Source of the DNA: Providencia alcalifaciens
GTDB lineage: Bacteria > Pseudomonadota > Gammaproteobacteria > Enterobacterales > Enterobacteriaceae
Reading direction: 5' to 3'
Length of the DNA stretch: 64,000 nucleotides
Assembly: GCF_020271745.1 (NCBI RefSeq)
Contig: NZ_CP084296.1
Coordinates: 3,782,001 to 3,846,000 of the forward strand
Part shown: in pieces, positions 57,888-64,000 of the stretch
Layout of the letters: each line of letters begins with the position of its first letter
Numbering within the stretch: the stretch's first letter is position 1
The notes under the pieces: generated by a model
What the model saw: the letters and a program-made list of their open reading frames with translations, nothing else
What the model was told of the DNA's origin: nothing
Database searches by the model: none
Translations under genes and position numbers: made by a program

Positions 57888-59660
57888 ATGCCTGCAGCTT
57901 CATCCAGTTTTACTTTACGCCCTTACCAACAAGAAGCCGTTGACGCGACGATCCAGCACTTCCGACGTCATACTACACCTGCGGTAATCGTGCTCCCGAC
58001 AGGGGCAGGAAAAAGCTTAGTAATCGCTGAATTAGCGAGGCTGGCTCGTGGCCGCGTATTAGTTTTAGCGCATGTCAAAGAGTTAGTAGAGCAAAACTAC
58101 GGCAAGTACCTGACTTATGGCCTAGAGGCAGATATCTTTGCGGCAGGCCTCAATCGCAAAGAATCCCACAGTAAAGTGGTCTTTGGAAGTGTGCAATCGG
58201 TAGCACGTAATCTTGAGCACTTTGGTGACAAATTTTCCTTAGTGATCATCGATGAATGTCATCGAATCAGCTTAAACGAAAAAAGCCAATATCAACAAAT
58301 TATCCTAAGCTTACAAAAGCATAACTCTGCACTGCGTATTTTAGGCTTGACCGCGACTCCCTATCGCCTAGGGCATGGATGGATTTACCAATATCACTAC
58401 CACGGAATGGTTAAAGGTGATGAACACTGTTTTTTCCGTGATTGTATCTATGAATTACCGCTACATTACATGATCAAAAACCAATTTTTGGTTCCCCCTG
58501 AACGCCTTGATATGCCAGTGCTGCAATATGATTTTAGTCAGGTATCGGTTAACCAATCGGGAATTTTTAGCGAGCAAGAACTCAATTTATCCCTCAAAAA
58601 ACAGCAGCGCATTACACCGAAAATTGTGGCGCAGATTGTTGAGTATGCAACGCCATTACAAGGATGCATGATTTTTGCCGCTACCGTTGAGCATGCTAAA
58701 GAGGTCCTAGGTTATTTACCTCAAGATACCGCGGCTTTAGTCACCGCAGAAACACCATCCCTTGAGCGCCAAAACATCATTCAGCAATTTAAAAACAAGC
58801 AATTACATTATCTTGTCAACGTTTCAGTACTGACCACAGGTTTTGATGCGCCACACGTAGACGTAATTGCCATTTTACGCCCAACAGAGTCCGTCAGCTT
58901 ATATCAGCAAATCGTTGGACGTGGCTTACGCTTGAGCGAAGGGAAAAAACAGTGCCTAATTCTGGACTATGCTGGAAATCCTCACGACCTCTTTCGTCCC
59001 GAAGTGGGTAGCAGCAAACCCAACTCCACCAGCGTTCCAGTCCAAGTTTTCTGTCCACTGTGTCAGTTTGCCAATGTTTTTTGGGGGAAATGCACCGCCG
59101 ATGGCCAAATTATCGAGCACTACGGGCGCCGATGCCAAGGGTGGGAAGAAGATGAACATGGACGAAAACAGCAATGCGAGTTTCGTTTTCGATTTAAACA
59201 GTGTCCCCATTGCGGCGCTGAAAATGACATTGCCGCACGACGTTGCCATAAATGCCAAGAGGTGCTTACAGACCCCGATGATATGCTCAAAGCCGCATTA
59301 CGACTCAAAGACGCGCTAATCTTACGCTGCGGGGGAATGGAACTCACGTCAGGCTTGGATGCAAAAGGCGAATGGCTGAAAATCACTTACTATGATGAAG
59401 ATGGTACGTCGGTGTCTGAGCGCTTTCGACTCACCACTCCCGCTCAAAAACGCGCATTTGAATTCCGCTTCTTACGAGAACATCATCGTGCCCCAGGCGT
59501 TCCTTTCCATTGGAATAATGCGAACGACATTATTTCACAGCAAGCTTTATTACGTTACCCGCAATTTATTGTAGCTCGAAAAAAAGAAAGCTACTGGGAG
59601 ATTAGAGAAAAAATCTTTGATTATCAGGGGCGTTTCCGTCTTGCCGCATCATTAAGATAA
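57888..59660 (+). CDS. radD: DNA repair helicase-like ATPase RadD (YejH)
   Basis: SF2 ATPase that works with RecA and SSB in strand exchange and post-replication repair. From ATG 57888 the protein has 590 residues: Walker A LPTGAGKS (37-43 region), the DECH box, [11 protein letters not shown], and motif [11 protein letters not shown]. Two cysteine clusters follow in the C-terminal half ([14 protein letters not shown] and [18 protein letters not shown]), probably binding zinc. A TTG at 57870 would add six residues. Gene order rsuA-radD-rplY as in E. coli. Confidence 0.95.
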   Translation: MPAASSSFTLRPYQQEAVDATIQHFRRHTTPAVIVLPTGAGKSLVIAELARLARGRVLVLAHVKELVEQNYGKYLTYGLEADIFAAGLNRKESHSKVVFGSVQSVARNLEHFGDKFSLVIIDECHRISLNEKSQYQQIILSLQKHNSALRILGLTATPYRLGHGWIYQYHYHGMVKGDEHCFFRDCIYELPLHYMIKNQFLVPPERLDMPVLQYDFSQVSVNQSGIFSEQELNLSLKKQQRITPKIVAQIVEYATPLQGCMIFAATVEHAKEVLGYLPQDTAALVTAETPSLERQNIIQQFKNKQLHYLVNVSVLTTGFDAPHVDVIAILRPTESVSLYQQIVGRGLRLSEGKKQCLILDYAGNPHDLFRPEVGSSKPNSTSVPVQVFCPLCQFANVFWGKCTADGQIIEHYGRRCQGWEEDEHGRKQQCEFRFRFKQCPHCGAENDIAARRCHKCQEVLTDPDDMLKAALRLKDALILRCGGMELTSGLDAKGEWLKITYYDEDGTSVSERFRLTTPAQKRAFEFRFLREHHRAPGVPFHWNNANDIISQQALLRYPQFIVARKKESYWEIREKIFDYQGRFRLAASLR

Positions 59661-59765
59661 TAAGAAAAAAACCGATTACTGACGAATAAATCATGCCAAG
59701 TCAGAAAGATAATGATCTTAATGATTGCCCGCTAGCCGTTTTTTCGTTAAAATGCCGCCCGCCTT

Positions 59766-59850
59766 TGTATGTCTCGCTTCGCGAAATGATGTTACAGGGC
59801 CAAATCTCGAACCTGCTGCTGGGTCGCCTGTAGCAGGATTTTTATTTTTT
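59766..59850 (+). promoter_or_regulatory. rplY leader with attenuator-like hairpin
   Basis: CCTGCT (59812-59817) pairs with AGCAGG (59832-59837), followed by ATTTTTATTTTTT, 32 bases before the rplY start. A small TCGC-TTC-GCGA hairpin precedes it. An intrinsic-terminator shape inside a leader suggests attenuation or L25-dependent control; leaders of this kind have been described for rplY in gamma-proteobacteria. Confidence 0.6.
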
Positions 59851-59869
59851 CTTTTATAGAGAAATTGTA

Positions 59870-60151
59870 ATGTTAACTATCAATGCAATTGAACGTAAAG
59901 AGCAGGGTAAGGGTGCGAGCCGCCGCCTGCGCAGAGCTAACCAACTGCCAGCTATCGTTTACGGTGGCAACCAAGAAGCTATCTCTGTTACTCTGAACCA
60001 CGATGAAATCATTAACCAAGAAAGCAAAGCAGAATTTTACGAAGTTCTGACTCTGGTTATCGATGGTAAAGAAACTAAAGTAAAAGTTCAGGCTGTCCAA
60101 CGTCACCCATTTAAGCCAAAAGTGACGCACATCGACTTCCTGCGCGCTTAA
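59870..60151 (+). CDS. rplY: 50S ribosomal protein L25 RplY
   Basis: Binds 5S rRNA in the large subunit. At 93 residues it is the short, single-domain enterobacterial form without the CTC extension. [33 protein letters not shown] and [18 protein letters not shown] are diagnostic. Followed by a perfect palindromic terminator. Confidence 0.97.
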   Translation: MLTINAIERKEQGKGASRRLRRANQLPAIVYGGNQEAISVTLNHDEIINQESKAEFYEVLTLVIDGKETKVKVQAVQRHPFKPKVTHIDFLRA

Positions 60152-60193
60152 TTAAGCCCATAGCCGAGCTTTAAAGTTTTTTCGGGACGCCGA

Positions 60194-60227
60194 GTAAATA
60201 ACGCCGCAATTGCGGCGTTATTTATTT
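60194..60227. terminator. Perfect palindromic terminator between rplY and yejK
   Basis: AAATAACGCCGCAA (60196-60209) is followed directly by its exact complement TTGCGGCGTTATTT (60210-60223), then ATTT. It serves both convergent genes. Confidence 0.92.
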
Positions 60228-60268
60228 CTAACGTAAGATTTCTAACGTAAGATTTCTAACATAAAAAT
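60226..60268. repeat. 14-bp tandem repeat, two perfect and one degenerate unit
   Basis: TTCTAACGTAAGAT occurs at 60226-60239 and 60240-60253, and a third unit TTCTAACATAAAAAT follows from 60254. It lies just past the yejK stop and the rplY terminator. Confidence 0.75.
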
Positions 60269-60291
60269 TTCTACAGAAAATCTATCGTTCA

Positions 60292-61293
60292 CTACTTATT
60301 ACCGCGGCGTTGCAACTGGTCACGTAAATTTGGCGGTGTTCCACGAATAGTGAGTGTGTCTGTTACAGGATCCCAAAAAATACGTTCTCCCATTAACATT
60401 GCGTCAAAGCTAATCGTAATCCCCCCACCACTGCCTGAAAATTTGGTTAACTGCTTCAAAGTACCGCGGTCAGCAGGAAAACTCTCTTCCAGTTGATAAT
60501 CATTCTGGCGAGTAAAATCTTCAAAGCTTTGCTCTTCCACCATCGGCAACTCTTTTGAGAGTTCCTTCAATTCAATTTCTTCGCCTGATTGCAATTGCTC
60601 ACTGCAATAGCTATGAACTTGCTGTCGATAGGCTTGGCGAGTGTTTTTATCCATTTGCGCATTATCACAAAAATCATCCAATGCTTGGACTAACCCTTTA
60701 TTCTGTACCTTCGCATTCAAACCTTCAGACGCTGCTAAAAAGTCCATAAAGAAATCAGACACTTTACGCCCTACTCGCCCTTTAAGGAAAGTCAGATAAC
60801 GCTTAGATTCTGGATTAGTTTCCCATTCAGTCAAATCAATACGCGCCACAATATCCGCATGAGGGATATCTAAGTAGTGGGTCGTACCCAAATCGAGGGA
60901 TTCCGTTACAAACATGCTATCGCAACTATTCAGAACAGCGATAAGGAGATATTCCACTGCCAAGTAACGATATTGGCAAAAGAGAACGATGCCGCCTTCA
61001 GCAAACGGGTATTTTGCCAGCTCATCTTTTAAACGCACGGTCATTGCGCGGCTAAAGCCTAAAAACTCTTCTTCACCCTTACGAAGTAACGTTAACGCTT
61101 CAGCCAATTCACTCTCTTCGTTGAACTCACCAAATGCCTTACTTTTTGCACTGTATACACGATGTAATTCTGCCATCATGTCTTGCACAACATTGTCTGT
61201 CGTCAATAACGAATCACGCAACATGACTTCTAAGGTCTGTTCATCTCGTTTAATCAACTGGTGTAACGCTATCTGGGTAATTTCCAGACTCAT
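60292..61293 (-). CDS. yejK: Nucleoid-associated protein YejK (NdpA)
   Basis: A 333-residue nucleoid-associated protein, reported to influence topoisomerase IV in E. coli. [15 protein letters not shown] at the start, [37 protein letters not shown] and the C-terminal [18 protein letters not shown] are typical. It is divergent from yejL across 238 bases, as in E. coli. Confidence 0.96.
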   Translation of the reverse strand: MSLEITQIALHQLIKRDEQTLEVMLRDSLLTTDNVVQDMMAELHRVYSAKSKAFGEFNEESELAEALTLLRKGEEEFLGFSRAMTVRLKDELAKYPFAEGGIVLFCQYRYLAVEYLLIAVLNSCDSMFVTESLDLGTTHYLDIPHADIVARIDLTEWETNPESKRYLTFLKGRVGRKVSDFFMDFLAASEGLNAKVQNKGLVQALDDFCDNAQMDKNTRQAYRQQVHSYCSEQLQSGEEIELKELSKELPMVEEQSFEDFTRQNDYQLEESFPADRGTLKQLTKFSGSGGGITISFDAMLMGERIFWDPVTDTLTIRGTPPNLRDQLQRRGNK

Positions 61294-61531
61294 TGTTGGC
61301 TCCTTTCGCTAGCAGAAATAATGTCGCGTATTCAAACACTGTTAGTATTTGTCTGCAACTGAAACTGTTAACAGTCATTTTTTTATTACTTTTATGGCGA
61401 ACTATTATCCACTTCGGTGATCTAAATAAACATTATTATCAATTAAACGAAAATTTGTTTAAAGAAAGAAGAAAAGTCACCCACAATGGGCTATCATATG
61501 GAGCTTTCATTAATTTAGGATGTCATAATTT

Positions 61532-61759
61532 ATGCCACAATCATCTCGCTATAGTGATGAAAAAGTTGAAGGTTTACTGTCTGACCTTGTTAGTGTGTTA
61601 GAAAAAAACCATACTCCCGTTGATCTATCATTAATGGTACTCGGTAACATGGTTACCAATCTGCTTAATACGTCTGTTGCCCCTGCTCAGCGTAAAATGA
61701 TTGCAGAGTCCTTTGCCAATGCATTAATTTCTTCTGTAAAAGAAGATAAATCACACTAA
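61532..61759 (+). CDS. yejL: YejL (UPF0352) small protein
   Basis: A 75-residue protein, all helical: [26 protein letters not shown] and [13 protein letters not shown]...[18 protein letters not shown] are the family hallmarks. Function is unknown. It precedes yejM by 21 bases and probably shares its transcript. Confidence 0.95.
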   Translation: MPQSSRYSDEKVEGLLSDLVSVLEKNHTPVDLSLMVLGNMVTNLLNTSVAPAQRKMIAESFANALISSVKEDKSH

Positions 61760-61780
61760 TTTGGTTGATAAATAAACAGC

Positions 61781-63496
61781 ATGGTCACCCATCAGCGCTA
61801 CCGTGATAAAGTCTCCAACATGATTGGTTGGGGGCACTGGTTTGCACTTTTTAATATACTACTTTGCCTTTTGCTAAGTAGCAGCTATCTGTTTATTTTT
61901 GACTGGCCAGATACCTTCGCTGGTCGCGCTTATGCCTTCGTCAGTTGGTTGGGTCATTTCAGTTTCGTGGTGTTCGCCACTTATTTGCTAATCATCTTTC
62001 CGCTGACCTTTATCGTCATGTCCCAACGATTGTTGAGGGTCATCTGTGTAGCCCTAGCCACTGCAGGGCTAACTTTATTACTCTTTGATATTCGCGTCTT
62101 TAGCCAATTTGGTCTCCATCTTACCCCACAGGTATGGGATTTAGTCATTAACCCCGCCAAGGGTGAAATGGCGCGCGAATGGCAACTGATGTTCATCAGT
62201 ATCCCCATTATTTTTCTTATCGAGATGCTATTTGCGACCTGGAGCTGGCAAAAATTACGCAGCTTAAGCCGCCAAACATTTGGACGCCCACTGGCCGGTC
62301 TATTCATCGCAACTTTTGTGATGTCGCATTTAATGTATGCGTGGGCGGATGCCAATTTTTATCGCCCGATCACGATGCAACGCTATAACTACCCGCTGTC
62401 TCAACCAATGACTGCACGTAAACTGCTTGATAAATATGGCCTACTCGACCTAACAGCACATCAAAATCGCGTATTCCAGCAAGGTAGCCCAACTGCACTG
62501 AAACTTCAGTACCCATTGAAACCACTTAGCTACCAAGACCAAGGTACGGGCTATAATTTACTTTTATTGGTTGTCGATGATTTAGGTAATGTTTCTCAGC
62601 AAAACCAAATGAACTCTCTGAAAGAGTTCAAAAATATCAGCTCCCAATTTACCAATCACTATACTTCTGGGTTGCGCAATGACACCGCCCTATTTGGGCT
62701 GTTCTACGGTATTTCATCAAGTTATATTGATAACATTCTCAATGGTCGCCACCCTTCTGTATTGATTGAAGCTTTACAGCACCAAGGCTATCAGTTTGGT
62801 TTATTCTCCACTGATGGGTTTAACTCACCATTATTCCGACAAGCGATTTTGTCTGATTACTCCTTGCCGACAAAAGCGTCAGACAGTGACAAACAAACTA
62901 TTGCACAGTGGAATTTATGGCTGAATAACGTGAAGCATGGCTCTCCTTGGTTCTCATTCTTAAACATCAAAGGAGCGCCAGGAAGTAATCAAACGGATAA
63001 CCAAATCAGCCAAGTAATTGATTCGTTGAAGAGCCAAAACAAGCTAAACAATACCATTGTGGTGATCACGGCAAACTACAACAGTAATGGTTCGCAAGAT
63101 ACTGACTGGGTGAATAAGAAACACTTTAACCGTGACAGTATGCAAGTCCCGTTATTTATCTACTGGCCGAATACTCCAGCACAACAAATTGACAAACTGA
63201 CTAGTCATCAAGATGTTATGACCACCATCATGCAGCGTGTGTTGCATGTCAATAACCAGCCTGATGATTACAGTCAAGGAGAAGACCTATTCAGTGCGCA
63301 GCGCACTTACCCTTGGGTGATCACCGGAGATAAAAGCGATGTCGTCATTACCACCAACAGCGCTACCATGTATATGGATCATAATGGCCAATTTAATATC
63401 TATGACCCGCAAGGTCACGAGCAAACTGACGACAAACCAGACCTTGCTGAGCTACTGAAAATCTTTACTGAACTTAAACGCTTCAATGAAAATTAG
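61781..63496 (+). CDS. yejM: Inner-membrane LPS-synthesis regulator YejM (LapC/PbgA)
   Basis: Senses LPS in the inner membrane and restrains LapB-FtsH degradation of LpxC. The 571-residue protein has five N-terminal helices (to about residue 190), a linker and a periplasmic alkaline-phosphatase/sulfatase-like domain (about 245-560). LLLLVVDDLGNVSQ starts that domain where true sulfatases bind metal. The Arg-rich linker after helix 5 binds lipid A in E. coli; here the region has MTARKLLDKYG. Essential in E. coli. Confidence 0.95.
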   Translation: MVTHQRYRDKVSNMIGWGHWFALFNILLCLLLSSSYLFIFDWPDTFAGRAYAFVSWLGHFSFVVFATYLLIIFPLTFIVMSQRLLRVICVALATAGLTLLLFDIRVFSQFGLHLTPQVWDLVINPAKGEMAREWQLMFISIPIIFLIEMLFATWSWQKLRSLSRQTFGRPLAGLFIATFVMSHLMYAWADANFYRPITMQRYNYPLSQPMTARKLLDKYGLLDLTAHQNRVFQQGSPTALKLQYPLKPLSYQDQGTGYNLLLLVVDDLGNVSQQNQMNSLKEFKNISSQFTNHYTSGLRNDTALFGLFYGISSSYIDNILNGRHPSVLIEALQHQGYQFGLFSTDGFNSPLFRQAILSDYSLPTKASDSDKQTIAQWNLWLNNVKHGSPWFSFLNIKGAPGSNQTDNQISQVIDSLKSQNKLNNTIVVITANYNSNGSQDTDWVNKKHFNRDSMQVPLFIYWPNTPAQQIDKLTSHQDVMTTIMQRVLHVNNQPDDYSQGEDLFSAQRTYPWVITGDKSDVVITTNSATMYMDHNGQFNIYDPQGHEQTDDKPDLAELLKIFTELKRFNEN

Positions 63497-63563
63497 CGCT
63501 TAAGTTTCAATCAATCATCTGGATTTGCTCTTGATTTCGCCAACGTTTTAAGTAGTATATTTT

Positions 63564-63596
63564 TGCCTAAAGCCTTTGTTGTAAAGGCAGGCATTT
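63564..63596 (+). terminator. Hairpin between yejM and tRNA-Pro
   Basis: GCCTTT (63572-63577) pairs with AAAGGC (63583-63588), with TGCC/GGCA pairing outside a 3-base bulge. Only ATTTATTA follows. It may end yejM transcripts. A possible tRNA promoter (TTGATT 63531-63536, TAGTAT 63553-63558, 16-base spacer) would lie before it, so its strength is uncertain. Confidence 0.45.
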
Positions 63597-63602
63597 ATTA
63601 AT

Positions 63603-63679
63603 CGGCACGTAGCGCAGCTTGGTAGCGCACGGTCATGGGGTGTCCGGGGTCGGAGGTTCAAATCCTCTCGTGCCGACCA
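63603..63679 (+). tRNA. proL: tRNA-Pro (anticodon GGG)
   Basis: A 77-base tRNA with encoded CCA. Acceptor stem CGGCACG/CGTGCCG, T-loop GGTTCAAATCC, and anticodon loop ATGGGGT with GGG. It matches E. coli proL closely and follows yejM as there. The anticodon stem has CGGTC/GTCCG where I recall CCGTC/GTCGG in E. coli, a paired change that keeps the stem. Confidence 0.95.
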
Positions 63680-63687
63680 AATTCTCG

Positions 63688-63718
63688 CAAAAGCTAGCCT
63701 ATTCGGTTAGCTTTTTAT
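63688..63718 (+). terminator. tRNA-Pro terminator
   Basis: AAAAGCTA (63689-63696) pairs with TAGCTTTT (63708-63715), followed by TATAA, ten bases past the tRNA. Confidence 0.8.
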
Positions 63719-64000
63719 AATTCAATACTTTCCTTTCTTTGATCATTATCTGATATCCAATTGCATCGTTATTAGAATAATAACTACCATTCCTTTAACC
63801 TTTTATTGAAGATACGGCATGCGCATTTATTTTTCCAAAACAAACGTTTGATTCACACGAAAACGATCTAAACTTTGTGCAATACCTCACTTAACAAAAT
63901 CATTTTTTGAATAATTCGGAATAAATCTTAATAAACTAAATTAATTCAGAATAATCATCCATTATGTTTTATGTAAGATTTTGCGAGTAATTTACATTCA
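63719..64000. other. Unassigned AT-rich end of the window
   Basis: About 280 bases without an ORF, tRNA or recognised site. Confidence 0.5.

Noticed and set aside
1..64000. CRISPR array, insertion sequence or prophage
   Set aside because: No regularly spaced repeats, transposase, integrase or phage structural gene was seen on either strand.

Overview
This is chromosomal DNA of a low-GC member of the Enterobacterales. Almost every gene reads as a close relative of an Escherichia coli gene and long blocks keep the E. coli gene order. The AT-rich intergenic DNA, the missing genes and the overall protein divergence suggest Morganellaceae, most likely Providencia. That genus call is inference. 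No prophage, insertion sequence, CRISPR array or secretion cluster is visible.

Region 1 (1-13.1 kb): the tail of an unknown gene, then lolCDE (lipoprotein release) divergent from mfd (transcription-coupled repair). Next come a small Sel1-repeat protein and a YcfJ-like protein that has lost its glycine-zipper core, ndh with a perfect FNR box upstream, and an operon-like pair: an OprD-type porin followed by a lipoprotein 5'-nucleotidase. Region 2 (14-28 kb): one long leftward gene train, yceD-rpmF-plsX-fabHDG-acpP-fabF-pabC-mltG-tmk-holB-ycfH-hinT-ycfL-lpoB-thiK-nagZ. It links fatty acid synthesis, replication and peptidoglycan genes. ptsG and fhuE, which sit between ycfH and hinT in E. coli, are absent. 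Region 3 (28-34 kb): yceF, rluC and rne with a long structured 5' UTR. Region 4 (33.8-43.4 kb): tmaR, a RelE/HigB-type toxin-antitoxin pair, sbcB, dld, the putrescine importer plaP behind an unusual leader ORF, a secreted protein of unknown function, and the siderophore receptor cirA with a candidate Fur box.

Region 5 (43.7-54.6 kb): lysP-yeiE-yeiH-nfo, a fruK lacking its usual fruB and fruA partners, a Nudix hydrolase, mtr with a candidate TrpR operator over its promoter, efpL (yeiP), a tiny fimbrillin-like gene, about 1 kb of AT-rich DNA, and mepS. Region 6 (54.6-64 kb): yejG-bcr-rsuA, radD, rplY, yejK, yejL, yejM and tRNA-Pro(GGG), in E. coli order.

The most unusual non-coding signal is a 91-bp two-hairpin repeat present twice in opposite orientation (36601-36691 and 47618-47708; 87 of 91 bases identical). 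It lies just downstream of sbcB and yeiH. The second copy sits inside a run of hairpins bounded by 23-bp direct repeats. An ERIC-like element (38656-38782) and a 61-bp stem-loop (8290-8350) are further repeat-type elements.
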